64,000 nt of DNA from Bacteroidia bacterium (lineage in GTDB: Bacteria; Bacteroidota; Bacteroidia; UKL13-3). The translations under genes were made by a program, and so were the position numbers. The stretch covers positions 1 through 64,000 of the forward strand of contig JAIBAK010000005.1 of assembly GCA_019695215.1 (NCBI GenBank), written 5' to 3'. The notes below the pieces were generated by a model, which did no database searches, was not told the DNA's origin, and saw only the letters and a program-made list of their open reading frames with translations. Shown piece after piece: positions 7,428 to 16,898 of this stretch (positions are counted from its first letter, which is position 1; the number at the start of each line of letters is the position of its first letter).

Positions 7428-8966
7428 TTACTTGGCAAAATTAACGGCACGTTTTTCACGAATCACCGTAATTTTTATTTGTCCGGGGTAAGTCATTTCT
7501 TTCTGGATGCGGGTAGCCAGATCAAACGAAAGCACATCGGCCTGCTCATCGGTTATCTTTTCGCTTTCTACAATTACACGCAATTCACGTCCGGCCTGAA
7601 TGGCAAATGATTTTTCGACACCGGGGTACGAAAGAGCCATTGCCTCGAGGTCTTTTAAACGTTTAATATAATTTTCTACATCCTCTCTGCGTGCACCGGG
7701 GCGCGAACCTGAAATGGCATCGCACGCCTGAATAACAGGGGCAATAAGGCAGTTCATTTCAATTTCATCGTGGTGCGCACCAATAGCATTTACCACATCC
7801 GGATGTTCTTTATATTTTTCGGCCAATTGCATACCGAGTAACGCGTGTGGTGTTTCGGGATTATCATCAGGAACTTTTCCAATATCGTGAAGTAATCCGG
7901 CACGTTTAGCCAGCTTTACATTTAAACCCATTTCGGCAGCCATGGTGGCGCAAAGATTGGCTACCTCGCGCGAGTGCTGCAACAAATTTTGTCCGTAAGA
8001 CGAACGATACCTCATGCGGCCCACCATGCGCACCAGTTCGGGGTGCAGGCCATGAATGCCCATGTCAATACAAACGCGCTCTCCTATTTCTACAATTTCC
8101 TCTTCAATTTGTTTTTTCACTTTAGTAACCACCTCTTCAATACGAGCAGGGTGAATACGTCCATCAGTCACCAGGCGGTGTAGTGAAAGGCGGGCAATCT
8201 CTCTGCGAATGGGGTCGAAACCCGAAAGAATAATTGCTTCGGGAGTGTCGTCCACAATAATTTCGATTCCGGTAGCGGCTTCCAGCGCACGAATATTTCT
8301 TCCTTCACGACCAATGATACGTCCTTTCATTTCGTCACTTTCAATATGGAAAACCGAAACGGAATTCTCAATAGCCTGCTCGGCTGCTGTACGCTGAATG
8401 GTTTGGATCACAATTTTCTTGGCATCTTTTACCGCGGTAAGTTTAGCTTCGTCCACAATATCTTTTGCCATCACCATTGCCTGTGTGCGGGCTTCATCCT
8501 TCAATGCTTCTATCATCTGGGCTTTGGCTTCATCAGCACTCATACCCGCCACTTTTTCGAGTGTTTTAATTTGCGATTGAAGCGCTTTGTCCAGCTCTTC
8601 CTTTTTGTGATTTACAGCTTCTACCTGACGGGTGTACTGCTCTTTCAGTTTGTCCAGCTCGTTTTCTTTGCGCTGGGTGTTTTCCATTTTCTGATTGAGG
8701 CTTTGCTCTTTTTGTTTTATCCGGGTTTCGGCCTGAGCAATGTGATTGTTTTTGGAATTCACTTCTTTTTCGTGCTCTGCCTTAAGCTGCATGAAACGTT
8801 CTTTTGCCTGCAGTTCTTTGTCTTTGCGAATTACCTCGGCCTTGGCTTCGGCTTCTGCAATAATGCCTGATGCTTTTCCTTTTTGCTGACTACCGGCAAT
8901 AAACCAGGTAATCAATGCGCCTATGATTGCAGCAGCAATAATCAATACAATTTCTAAAATTCCCAT
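7428..8966 (-). CDS. rny: Ribonuclease Y
   Basis: This membrane-anchored endoribonuclease initiates mRNA decay. The domains occur in the expected order. A single N-terminal membrane helix (residues 3-24) is followed by a long charged coiled coil (about 30-150). A KH domain with [15 protein letters not shown] comes next (about 215-228). An HD phosphohydrolase domain with HSREVANL and [10 protein letters not shown] (about 330-370) holds the metal ligands. The length of 512 aa is usual. It follows zapA and pheT in the same direction, a common Bacteroidota arrangement. The start is the ATG opening directly into the membrane helix. Confidence 0.96.
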   Translation of the reverse strand: MGILEIVLIIAAAIIGALITWFIAGSQQKGKASGIIAEAEAKAEVIRKDKELQAKERFMQLKAEHEKEVNSKNNHIAQAETRIKQKEQSLNQKMENTQRKENELDKLKEQYTRQVEAVNHKKEELDKALQSQIKTLEKVAGMSADEAKAQMIEALKDEARTQAMVMAKDIVDEAKLTAVKDAKKIVIQTIQRTAAEQAIENSVSVFHIESDEMKGRIIGREGRNIRALEAATGIEIIVDDTPEAIILSGFDPIRREIARLSLHRLVTDGRIHPARIEEVVTKVKKQIEEEIVEIGERVCIDMGIHGLHPELVRMVGRMRYRSSYGQNLLQHSREVANLCATMAAEMGLNVKLAKRAGLLHDIGKVPDDNPETPHALLGMQLAEKYKEHPDVVNAIGAHHDEIEMNCLIAPVIQACDAISGSRPGARREDVENYIKRLKDLEAMALSYPGVEKSFAIQAGRELRVIVESEKITDEQADVLSFDLATRIQKEMTYPGQIKITVIREKRAVNFAK

Positions 8967-9051
8967 CTTCTCCTTTTTCTATTTAATAATTTAACATAAG
9001 GTATATACCATACACCGGAATAAAGGGAGAAAAACGTAAATGAGGCTGAAT

Positions 9052-9339
9052 TCAGATTTCAATATCGCGCAACGACTCGCTCAGTCTTGTTATGGCTTCG
9101 GCCACGCGATGGTCTTCAACAGGCTGAACGTCTTTGATGCTTAAATTTTCAGTGGCCAGCTCAAGCGCGCACATGGCTAGTACGTCTTGTTTATCTTTTA
9201 CGGAAAAATGTTCAAAGTATGCTTTCACCCGTTGGTTAATCATGTTAGCAGCTTCCCTCACCCTCGCTTCGTCTGCTTCCGCAATTTTCAGCGGGTAATG
9301 TCGGTCGGCTATATTAACTTTTATCTGTAATTCACTCAT
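9052..9339 (-). CDS. zapA: Cell division protein ZapA
   Basis: The 95-aa protein promotes FtsZ protofilament bundling at the division site. It has the typical N-terminal beta region (MSELQIKVNIADRHYPLKI, then DEARVREAANMINQRV) and a C-terminal coiled coil (about residues 55-95). The length matches the family. It lies between the coiled-coil gene upstream (16 bp) and rny downstream (85 bp). Confidence 0.88.
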   Translation of the reverse strand: MSELQIKVNIADRHYPLKIAEADEARVREAANMINQRVKAYFEHFSVKDKQDVLAMCALELATENLSIKDVQPVEDHRVAEAITRLSESLRDIEI

Positions 9340-9355
9340 TTTGTTGTACGCCTTC

Positions 9356-9649
9356 TCAGTCGCTTAACAATCTGATGCATGTATCGATTTCCCTGATATA
9401 CTGATTGATTAGCTTCTTGTGCTCCTTCACATCAGCATGCGACAGGGTTATCGCATTTGCAAGTTTACTGATTTTATTCGTTTCTTCCAGTTCCTTGTTG
9501 GCATTTTTTTGCGCGTCTAATTCCGACTGCATTTGGGCCAATTTAACCTCAAGATTCTGAATTTTAGTCTGTTCTGTCTCAAGCAGCTGTTTAAGCCGTT
9601 TAACTTTTTTTTGAATTTCAGTTAATTGGTCAAGCAGGGCCTTGCTCAT
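9356..9649 (-). CDS. Coiled-coil protein between pheT and zapA
   Basis: The 97-aa protein is almost wholly coiled coil (heptads from residue 5 to about 60, then a helical tail ending CIRLLSD). It has no signal or membrane segment. Its start overlaps the end of pheT by 4 bases and its stop is 16 bp from zapA, so it is translated with both. A division-accessory role like that of ZapB is an inference from its neighbour and shape only. Confidence 0.8.
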   Translation of the reverse strand: MSKALLDQLTEIQKKVKRLKQLLETEQTKIQNLEVKLAQMQSELDAQKNANKELEETNKISKLANAITLSHADVKEHKKLINQYIREIDTCIRLLSD

Positions 9650-12051
9650 TGCCTTATTTCCGCGTTCAATTGTTTGCGATAATTCTCCACTAATTTTTGC
9701 ATCACTTTATCTACCTGTTCGCTGGTGAGGGTTTTTTCGGTATCCTGCAAAATAAAACTGAGGGCATATGATTTTTTACCTTCCGGAAGTTTATTTCCTT
9801 CATACACATCAAACATATCAACGGCACGCAGCAGTTTACGCTCCGATTCATGCGCAATACGTTCGAGGTCGGCAAATTTCACCTGCTTATCAATTAACAG
9901 CGACAAGTCTCTGCGCACCTCCGGAAATTTGGCAACAGGTGTTACCACCGTGGCACTTGCCGATTCGGTTTGGCACATAATATCCCAGTTAAGGTCGGCA
10001 TAAAAAACGGGTGCTTCAATATCGTATTTTTTTGACAGCGCTGTTGAAACCATTCCGTATTCTCCTATCAGCACACCCTCTCTCATCAATTGGGTGCGTG
10101 TAGCTAAATAAGCCGAATGACCGTGCACCGATTCGCAGTTTGTAATTCCGGCTTTGGCCAGCAATTCTCCCACAAATGTTTTAAGATAATAATAACTCAC
10201 ATCGGTTGCGGGTGTGGTCCAGTTAGGCTGATTTTGTTTCCCTGTTACCCATAGCGCCAAGTGATTTTGCTCTTTATACGAATTGGCTTCTTTGCGGTAA
10301 GTTTTTCCAAACTCGTAAATTTTTAAATCGGCCTGTTTGCGGTTGGTGTTGTATTGAATGGTTTGCAGCCCATAGAACAACATGGTTTGCCGGAGTACAT
10401 CCAGTTCGTTACTGAGCGGATTAAGTATGGCAACTAATGATTTTTTTTCTTCATCGCTGTAATTGGCCGATGAGGTGAGGCTGAATCCGTAAATTTCATT
10501 GAATCCGCTATGAGAAAGAAAATCTCCGGTACGCGAACGGAAACGGAAAAATTTCTCTTCGGGCGTAACCGAAATACAGGAACGAATGGAAGCCGGAATA
10601 TCAATTTGGTTGTACCCGTAAATGCGCATTATTTCCTCGGCAATATCTACCTCGCGGGTCACATCCACACGATAAGCAGGTACAGTTAATACCCAATCAG
10701 CATTGCCCGTATCGTTACTTATTTTTATTTCGAGGCGTTGTAAAATAGATTTTATTTCAGTTGCCGGTATTTCTTTCCCGGCCAGTTTGCAAAAACGTGT
10801 AAGATTAAAAGGGACCTGATGCGGTGCTGTTTTAGCCGGATACATATCAACCGTACAGCTGGTAATCTCTCCTCCTGCCACTTCCATTATCAGCTGTGCG
10901 GTAAGTTCCATGGCAGCGATGGTTATATCGGGGTCGGTGCCGCGTTCAAACCTGAACGATGCATCGGTACTTAGTGCATGCGTTTTAGCAGCCTTGCGTA
11001 TAGTGGCCGGATTAAAATAAGCGCTTTCAATAAACACCTCGGTAGTTGCCTCATTTATTCCCGAGTCAAGACCGCCAAAAACACCTGCCATTGCCATAGG
11101 TTCAACGGCATTGCATATCATCAATTCAAAACCATGTAATTTGCGTTCGGTTTTATCAAGGGTGGTAAACAGCGTGCCCGCCTCCGCTTTTTTTACTATA
11201 ATTTTATTTCCTTTTATTTTGCTTACATCAAATGCGTGAATGGGCTGCCCAATGCTGTGAAGTACATAATTAGTGGCATCTACAATATTGTTGATGGGGC
11301 TAAGTCCGATTGCCTTTAAGCGATTTTGTAACCATGCAGGCGAAGGCTGCACTTTTACCCCGCTCACCACACACCCCGAATACCTTGGACAGGCGCTGCT
11401 ATCTTCAATACTCACTTCAATTTTAGAGTCTCCTTTTACCGCGGGCAATGACTTGCGCCAGATTTTAAGAGGTAAATTTTTTACAGCAAAAATATCACGT
11501 GCCACTCCCAGATGTGAAGCCGCATCACCTCTGTTGGGTGTTAATCCTATTTCAAAAACAGTATCGGTGTACACAGGTAAAACCTGCGACAGTGGCAAAC
11601 CAACTTTTGTTTCAGCAGGCAATACCATAATCCCGGCATGGCTTTGTCCTAACCCAATTTCATCCTCGGCACAAAGCATTCCCTCTGACACCTCTCCTCT
11701 GATTTTGCTTTTAGAAATTTTAAAAGATTCTCCAGCGGTTGGATACAGCGTAGTACCCACCAGTGCTACGGCTACTTTTTGCCCGGCAGCCACATTGGGT
11801 GCACCACATACTATTTGTAAGGGAGTACCTGTTCCGGCATCAACTGTTGTTACACGCAAACGGTCGGCATTGGGATGCTGCACACAGGTAAGCACCTCAC
11901 CGGTAACTAACCCCTGCAAGCCTCCTTTTACCGAAATGTATTCTTCAAAATGTTCTACTTCAAGTCCGCAGTTGGTTAATACCTGTTCTAATTCCGGGGC
12001 CGAGAGTGTGTTTTCTATAAAATCGTTAAGCCAATTGAGTGAAATCTTCAT
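9646..12051 (-). CDS. pheT: Phenylalanine--tRNA ligase beta subunit
   Basis: The 801-aa beta chain of the alpha2-beta2 enzyme contains the editing site. Visible segments include the N-terminal EMAP/tRNA-binding domain (about residues 40-150, LVTGEVLTCVQHPNADRLRV), the B3/B4 editing domain (about 210-390, NNIVDATNYVLHSIGQPIHAFD), B5 (about 405-480) and the C-terminal ferredoxin-fold anticodon-binding domain (FPEVRRDLSLLID to the end). The length is normal. pheS is not in the window. Confidence 0.97.
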   Translation of the reverse strand: MKISLNWLNDFIENTLSAPELEQVLTNCGLEVEHFEEYISVKGGLQGLVTGEVLTCVQHPNADRLRVTTVDAGTGTPLQIVCGAPNVAAGQKVAVALVGTTLYPTAGESFKISKSKIRGEVSEGMLCAEDEIGLGQSHAGIMVLPAETKVGLPLSQVLPVYTDTVFEIGLTPNRGDAASHLGVARDIFAVKNLPLKIWRKSLPAVKGDSKIEVSIEDSSACPRYSGCVVSGVKVQPSPAWLQNRLKAIGLSPINNIVDATNYVLHSIGQPIHAFDVSKIKGNKIIVKKAEAGTLFTTLDKTERKLHGFELMICNAVEPMAMAGVFGGLDSGINEATTEVFIESAYFNPATIRKAAKTHALSTDASFRFERGTDPDITIAAMELTAQLIMEVAGGEITSCTVDMYPAKTAPHQVPFNLTRFCKLAGKEIPATEIKSILQRLEIKISNDTGNADWVLTVPAYRVDVTREVDIAEEIMRIYGYNQIDIPASIRSCISVTPEEKFFRFRSRTGDFLSHSGFNEIYGFSLTSSANYSDEEKKSLVAILNPLSNELDVLRQTMLFYGLQTIQYNTNRKQADLKIYEFGKTYRKEANSYKEQNHLALWVTGKQNQPNWTTPATDVSYYYLKTFVGELLAKAGITNCESVHGHSAYLATRTQLMREGVLIGEYGMVSTALSKKYDIEAPVFYADLNWDIMCQTESASATVVTPVAKFPEVRRDLSLLIDKQVKFADLERIAHESERKLLRAVDMFDVYEGNKLPEGKKSYALSFILQDTEKTLTSEQVDKVMQKLVENYRKQLNAEIRQ

Positions 12052-12185
12052 AAGGCAACGAAATTAAAGAATTTAGTTTGGTGGTTAAAGAAAGAAACGC
12101 AAGAAGATGAAAACTATAACCTATTGATTAAACGGGAAGTGCTAAAGTTTTTCGATTTGCTGAATATTAATTGTATTATTGTAAT

Positions 12186-12220
12186 GTCCTGAACAGGATA
12201 GTGCACGCTGTTGTGCACCG
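12186..12220. other. Two short perfect inverted repeats ahead of the cold-shock gene
   Basis: TCCTGAACAGGA and, right after it, GTGCAC-gctgtt-GTGCAC form adjacent small hairpins about 90 bases before the cold-shock start. They could be part of a structured 5' leader, which is known for csp mRNAs, or an operator. No -7 element could be placed confidently. Confidence 0.3.
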
Positions 12221-12307
12221 GGTTTTCACCCAAAGAATAACTACAACTTCATTAAACCATTTGCACAGGGTAATTTATTGAACAAACAAGAACATTTAGA
12301 TTTATAC

Positions 12308-12499
12308 ATGAAAAAGGGCACAGTTAAATTTTACAACATCGAAAAGGGGTATGGTTTTATAACCGATTCGGAAACCAATACTGATATTTTCGTTCACCGC
12401 ACGGGCTTAAAATCTCCGATTCGACAGGGAGATCAGGTTACGTTTGACGTTGAAAACGGGAAAAAAGGACTTACCGCAGTAAATGTTGAACGCGGGTAA
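12308..12499 (+). CDS. Cold-shock domain protein (CspA family)
   Basis: The 63-aa single-stranded nucleic-acid-binding protein carries RNP1-like KGYGFIT and RNP2-like DIFVHRTGL motifs on an OB fold. The ATG at 12308 is chosen because it gives the standard start MKKGTVKFYN. An upstream in-frame TTG at 12278 would add ten unusual residues. The VTFDVENGKKGLTAVNV ending is typical. The desaturase gene follows after 45 bases, so cold-linked membrane adaptation is a plausible shared theme. Confidence 0.93.
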   Translation: MKKGTVKFYNIEKGYGFITDSETNTDIFVHRTGLKSPIRQGDQVTFDVENGKKGLTAVNVERG

Positions 12500-12544
12500 G
12501 TTTATTCCGGTTAATTTCATTTTACCTAACCCCAATCAATCCAC

Positions 12545-13621
12545 ATGGAAGTAGTTTTCAGGCCAGGCCAAAAAACGTTTTTTAATACGCTTCGCAATAG
12601 AATAAACCAGTATTTCATTGAAAACCAAATTACCCAGGAGGGCAATGAAGTGCTGTACTCAAAAACAATCATCATTAGCACCTTATTAATTGCCAATTAT
12701 ACGCTGCTGGTTTTTTTCACTCCGCCTCAGGTATGGATACAAATTGCTTTATGCATTTTGCTTGGAATTTTGTTTGCGATGGTTGGGTTTAATATGATGC
12801 ACGATGGCTCGCACGGAAGTTATTCAAAAAATAAAGTGCTAAATACCATTATGGCCTACACCCTGAATGTGCTTGGTGGCAATGCACTAATCTGGCATCA
12901 AAAGCATAATTTAAATCACCACACTTATACCAACATAGAGCATCTGGATGATGATATCGATCTGAAACCTTTTTTACGCCAGCATATGGGACAGAAAAAG
13001 AAATGGTTCCACAGGTATCAGCATGTGTATGCTTACCTGCTGTATGCAGCTACTTTTTTCTTCTGGGTTTACGTGCGTGATTTTGTTAAATACTTTTCGG
13101 GTAAAATAGCTCAGGATACGCCCATCAGAAAATGGACTCCGGGAGAGCATTTTATTTTCTGGTTTTCAAAGGTGGTGCATATAACCATTTTTGTACTTAT
13201 TCCTTCTTCACAGGTTGGTCTTGGTCACACTCTTATAGGTTATGTAATTATGGCCACCTTTCTTGGTTTTATTTTGTCGAGCGTATTTCAGTTAGCTCAT
13301 ATTTTTGAATCAAGTTTTTTCCCGGTGGTGCCTGAACCCAACCAGCCCATGGATATTGAAACCGAATGGGCCGTGCATCAAATACGCACCACAGCCGATT
13401 TTGCCGCAGGAAGCAAAGTGCTTACCTGGATGCTTGGCGGATTAAACTTTCAAATGGAACATCACTTGTTTCCTAAAATAAGTCATGTGCATTATCCGGC
13501 CATCCATCCCATTGTATTGGAAACCTGTAAAGAATTCGGGGTTGATGTTTTAGCTCATCCCACTTTAATGAGTGCATTGCGTTCGCACACGCTCTACTTA
13601 AAACAAATAGGCACAGCCTGA
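12545..13621 (+). CDS. Membrane fatty-acid desaturase (acyl-lipid type)
   Basis: This di-iron membrane enzyme of 358 aa introduces a double bond into fatty acyl chains. The three histidine boxes are clear: HDGSHGS (about 87-93), HQKHNLNHH (about 119-127) and QMEHH (about 301-305). The third box with Gln instead of His places it in the front-end/linoleoyl-CoA desaturase-like group. No fused cytochrome b5 is seen. Membrane helices lie at about 45-85 and 190-250. The stop abuts the end of the convergent DUF1684 gene, with zero bases between. Confidence 0.92.
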   Translation: MEVVFRPGQKTFFNTLRNRINQYFIENQITQEGNEVLYSKTIIISTLLIANYTLLVFFTPPQVWIQIALCILLGILFAMVGFNMMHDGSHGSYSKNKVLNTIMAYTLNVLGGNALIWHQKHNLNHHTYTNIEHLDDDIDLKPFLRQHMGQKKKWFHRYQHVYAYLLYAATFFFWVYVRDFVKYFSGKIAQDTPIRKWTPGEHFIFWFSKVVHITIFVLIPSSQVGLGHTLIGYVIMATFLGFILSSVFQLAHIFESSFFPVVPEPNQPMDIETEWAVHQIRTTADFAAGSKVLTWMLGGLNFQMEHHLFPKISHVHYPAIHPIVLETCKEFGVDVLAHPTLMSALRSHTLYLKQIGTA

Positions 13622-14260
13622 TTAGTGATTCCAGAAATTTTTCTCCCCTGCCTCTATACGCACCGGTAATTGATTTTCCTTAGGCGGAATGGGGCAATAA
13701 AATCCGGTTGGGTTATACACGCAATACGGATTATAAGCGTAATTAAAATCAAGATTCACCTTCGCTTCTTTTGGAATCCGAAAATCAAGATACCTGCCTC
13801 CGCCATACGTTTCTTTGCCATTGGTTAAATCGGTAAAAGGAATAAACAGGTAATCTTCCTGGCCTTTACCCGATGCAATTTCGGGACTCTGATATACTGA
13901 AAGGCTGCAGGGGGTTTGGTGAATGGTAAAATACAATTCGCCATACTTCACATACACATACGATGTATCATTTGTGGCAGGCAATGCAAACGGCTTTTCG
14001 CCCGATACCTTTTTAAAATCGGCTTCTACATTAAAAGCTTCGTTTGCGGGGAAATAATTAAGTCCGGTAAATGAACCAATCTCTTTTTTAGGAAGCGGTG
14101 ATGTGTTCCAGTCACGAAACCGTTCATCTTTTTGACTGCGGTGTTCATCAAGGCTTAATGCTTTTGCCTCGGATACCGGAGGTGCCGAAGTGCACGATGC
14201 AAAAAACGAGAGCACTGCACTCAGTGCAAATCCTGCTAATAAAGTTCTGTTTCGGCACAT
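13622..14260 (-). CDS. DUF1684 lipoprotein
   Basis: The 212-aa protein has a lipoprotein signal peptide (lipobox FFASC, Cys at 22). It belongs to the DUF1684 family, recognised by YGGGRYLDFRIP, LDFNYAYNPYCVYNP and FYCPIPPKENQLPVRIEAGEK. The biochemical role is unknown. Its start overlaps the end of the Omp28-like gene by 25 bases, so the two are probably translated in tandem. Confidence 0.85.
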   Translation of the reverse strand: MCRNRTLLAGFALSAVLSFFASCTSAPPVSEAKALSLDEHRSQKDERFRDWNTSPLPKKEIGSFTGLNYFPANEAFNVEADFKKVSGEKPFALPATNDTSYVYVKYGELYFTIHQTPCSLSVYQSPEIASGKGQEDYLFIPFTDLTNGKETYGGGRYLDFRIPKEAKVNLDFNYAYNPYCVYNPTGFYCPIPPKENQLPVRIEAGEKNFWNH

Positions 14261-15123
14261 TGCAGTACATCTTTACTCACCGCATCCTTATGAACCAGTG
14301 CGTACACGTGCATATTGGTGGTTTTCCAGGAAGGATCTAATGCTACGGTATATTCTTTTTCAAAAACGCGTCCGGTTACAATAGGCGCATCAAGCAGATT
14401 TCCGCTGAAACTGGTGATTAGTTTTCGCAGCACATGGTTATGCTCGTAGTCGTGCACCACAATTCCGCCATCTTCCTGCAAATCGATCATATGGCTTTCC
14501 GTTAAACCAATCGTAAGGTAATTGGAATCGGTAGATGCACCGTAGTAAGTCACTTTAACCCGTACCACCATTACATGCAAAATGGAGTCGGTTACTTTTT
14601 TGGTAAATTCTATTTTACAATTGGTTCCCGCAGCCAGTTCCTGACTTACTACCGTAGGCCAGGTATTATATTGTAAAATGGTACGTTCGCCATTTACTAA
14701 TTTACGATTGATAGCACCTGCGGGCAAACCACCGGGCGTGCCAATTAACTGCATAATATTCCGGGCATCGTCAGTTCTGAAATCGTATTTGCTAACTTCA
14801 GGAGGGGTATTATAAGGAGCGCATAACGATTCAAATCCCGATGGGGCTGCAGGATGTAAACCTACCACTACCACACGTCCGGGATTATTATTCTGTAACA
14901 ATTTTGCCTGTGTTTGCGCTTTGGGACAATTGATACATTTTACGCCTGTAAAATCTTCAATCAGCACATTTTTTAACTGCACTCCGGCCTGCACACTTCC
15001 GTCAACATAAGTGGTGTCAACCGGTGGAACGCTGAAATCAACCGCAGGCGGTTCTTCCTTACAGGAACTCAACCCCAAAAGAACAGTTGCAACAATGCTC
15101 AATTTACAAACTATCTGTTTCAT
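14236..15123 (-). CDS. Omp28-related lipoprotein with thioredoxin-like fold
   Basis: The 295-aa protein has a lipoprotein signal (lipobox LSSC, Cys about 21). It has the Omp28 hallmark VLIEDFTGVKCINCPKAQTQ, a CxxC in a thioredoxin-like fold. In the mature protein this could be a redox-active pair or structural. A C-terminal beta region follows. It is cotranscribed with the outer-membrane protein gene upstream (12 bp) and the DUF1684 gene. A periplasmic-face outer-membrane location is inferred. Confidence 0.82.
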   Translation of the reverse strand: MKQIVCKLSIVATVLLGLSSCKEEPPAVDFSVPPVDTTYVDGSVQAGVQLKNVLIEDFTGVKCINCPKAQTQAKLLQNNNPGRVVVVGLHPAAPSGFESLCAPYNTPPEVSKYDFRTDDARNIMQLIGTPGGLPAGAINRKLVNGERTILQYNTWPTVVSQELAAGTNCKIEFTKKVTDSILHVMVVRVKVTYYGASTDSNYLTIGLTESHMIDLQEDGGIVVHDYEHNHVLRKLITSFSGNLLDAPIVTGRVFEKEYTVALDPSWKTTNMHVYALVHKDAVSKDVLQCAETELY

Positions 15124-15135
15124 GCTTTAAGGTTA

Positions 15136-16761
15136 TTAAAAACTTGTTGTTAACGTAAAACGCACCCCGCTAAAGGCCGGTTCCACCCTGCATACACCAC
15201 CGGTACAATTTACGCCCTGCGGTTGCTTTACATAAGCCAGCGTAAAACGGGAAGTTTTAAGGGTGTAGGCGGCAAAAAGGGTTGGGTAGTGCACTACTTT
15301 ATTCGGAATGGTGTGAGAGGCCAGCCGGTGAGGTTTGTTATTTACCATATCTCCCAATGAAAACGAATAATGCGGGGCCACATTAAATTCAACGAGTGCA
15401 TTGGCAAAACTTCCTAAATCCTCTTTGGTGTCGAGGTATTGCCATTCAAACCGCATGGAGTGGCGGGTGGTAAATTTATAGGTAAACTCGCCAAAGGGAG
15501 TGAGCGTATGTACCATAGTAGCCGATGCATTATTCTCTAACCTGAACTGATTATAATTAACCATTTGAAAACCGAGCATGGCTTTGAATTTTTTTGTGAA
15601 TTTATGCTGCACATCAATGTACAACTCTTCATAAAGTTTTTCTTTGTTCAGCCGCTCCACGTGTGAAGCATTCAGGTTAATGGTGGTTTTTTTATCTGGC
15701 GACCAAACAATATCTCCCTGAATAGCCGATTCGCCCAGCTCCTGCACCACGGCATTGTAGCGGGCCAGTAAACGATAGGTGTTTTGACGGGTGAGCGATG
15801 GCAGGTAATTCAAAACTCCGTTCAACAAAACCTGAGTAGGAGCCACACGAAACGAATAACCGTCAATGCGCTTATACTGAAAATTTGCACCAAAACCTTT
15901 GCGCGAATAGGAAAGAGTTCCGTAATAAATGCGTCCGTCACGCAATACAAAACGGGTAGTGCTGTCGCTTATATTGTCTTTTGTTTTTCCGCAATACTCC
16001 ACATTCATGCTTAAATTTTTATACCTGAGTGTTGCATAGCCGTTGTAGGTAAATACATTGTACTTTGGATAAAAACGTTCGGCCAGCGGATAAGTGTTTA
16101 TTGCACTCACAATGGTGTTCATGGTGTTTTGATCAATGGTTCGGTTTACTACCGAAGCACCCACTTCGAGTGAGGCATTTTCCGAAAGCTGAAAAGTATT
16201 TTCCGCATTTATCCCTTTCACCACTTCGGGGTACACATCAAAACGCAGCGTACCCGACCCTTTTAACTGACCCGTGAAGGCTTTCACTTTTAAGTTGTCG
16301 GTGAAACTATAGGCCACCTTCACCCCGCGTATGGCGTAATCAATTCCGATGTTACGGTCTTCATAAGCTCTGAAAACCATTCCGCTTCCGTACTGATCGT
16401 AAAAATATCCGGCTGTGATATTGAGTTTGTCTATATCCTTGCTTATTTGCCAAAAGCCTATTCCCTGTGCGGTGTAAGCGGCCTGCGGATTGATAAGCGG
16501 TGAATTATTAAACAAATCATAACGCAGCGCAAACGAAAATCCTGAGTATTTATAGTTTAAAAACAACCAGGAATCGGCCGATGATTTTTCGCGCAAATAC
16601 TGTGTGGTATTGGCTCCGATATTATCGTCACGCTGATAAAACTGGGAACTTAACTGGTAATTACCAGAAAACTGGCCTTTATCTTTTTTATCCTCGGTTT
16701 CCTGAGCCAAAGCCGCTGAAAACCAAGGCAAAGTTAGAAATACAAGAAGTCTCTTTTTCAT
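15136..16761 (-). CDS. DUF6029 outer-membrane beta-barrel protein
   Basis: The 541-aa protein has a signal peptide (ending ALAQE) and then alternating amphipathic beta strands with many aromatic residues, ending in a C-terminal Phe. This fits an outer-membrane barrel. The N-terminal GQFSGNYQLSSQFYQRDDNIGAN and GYFYDQYGSGMVFRAYEDRNIGID segments match DUF6029. It is followed by an Omp28-like gene, a pairing I know from Bacteroidota. Substrate and function are unknown. Confidence 0.85.
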   Translation of the reverse strand: MKKRLLVFLTLPWFSAALAQETEDKKDKGQFSGNYQLSSQFYQRDDNIGANTTQYLREKSSADSWLFLNYKYSGFSFALRYDLFNNSPLINPQAAYTAQGIGFWQISKDIDKLNITAGYFYDQYGSGMVFRAYEDRNIGIDYAIRGVKVAYSFTDNLKVKAFTGQLKGSGTLRFDVYPEVVKGINAENTFQLSENASLEVGASVVNRTIDQNTMNTIVSAINTYPLAERFYPKYNVFTYNGYATLRYKNLSMNVEYCGKTKDNISDSTTRFVLRDGRIYYGTLSYSRKGFGANFQYKRIDGYSFRVAPTQVLLNGVLNYLPSLTRQNTYRLLARYNAVVQELGESAIQGDIVWSPDKKTTINLNASHVERLNKEKLYEELYIDVQHKFTKKFKAMLGFQMVNYNQFRLENNASATMVHTLTPFGEFTYKFTTRHSMRFEWQYLDTKEDLGSFANALVEFNVAPHYSFSLGDMVNNKPHRLASHTIPNKVVHYPTLFAAYTLKTSRFTLAYVKQPQGVNCTGGVCRVEPAFSGVRFTLTTSF

Positions 16762-16884
16762 TTAAATAGCAAGTAACAAGGCGCTAAGATAACAAGGCTC
16801 CCTTGAATTTAAAAACCGGTGTTCTTTTTAATCTTTTAAAGACCGTAAGTGGATAAGGTGATGCGAATATTTGCGCAACTATTC

Positions 16885-16892
16885 TATCTTTG
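16885..16892 (+). promoter_or_regulatory. -7 element of fabG, near-leaderless
   Basis: TATCTTTG matches TAnnTTTG and ends only six bases before the chosen ATG at 16899. Transcription would start at or beside the start codon. No good -33 TTG is at the proper distance. Confidence 0.45.
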
Positions 16893-16898
16893 CCGTAT

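Noticed and set aside
8346..8870. 174-codon plus-strand frame inside rny
   Set aside because: It is the complement of the coiled-coil region of rny. The Phe/Leu-rich product is the expected shadow of a Glu/Lys-rich gene.
8967..9051. A 6S RNA next to zapA
   Set aside because: Only 85 bases lie between zapA and rny, too short for 6S RNA.
11273..12067. 264-codon plus-strand frame inside pheT
   Set aside because: It lies fully within pheT, has no recognised motif, and pheT is certain.
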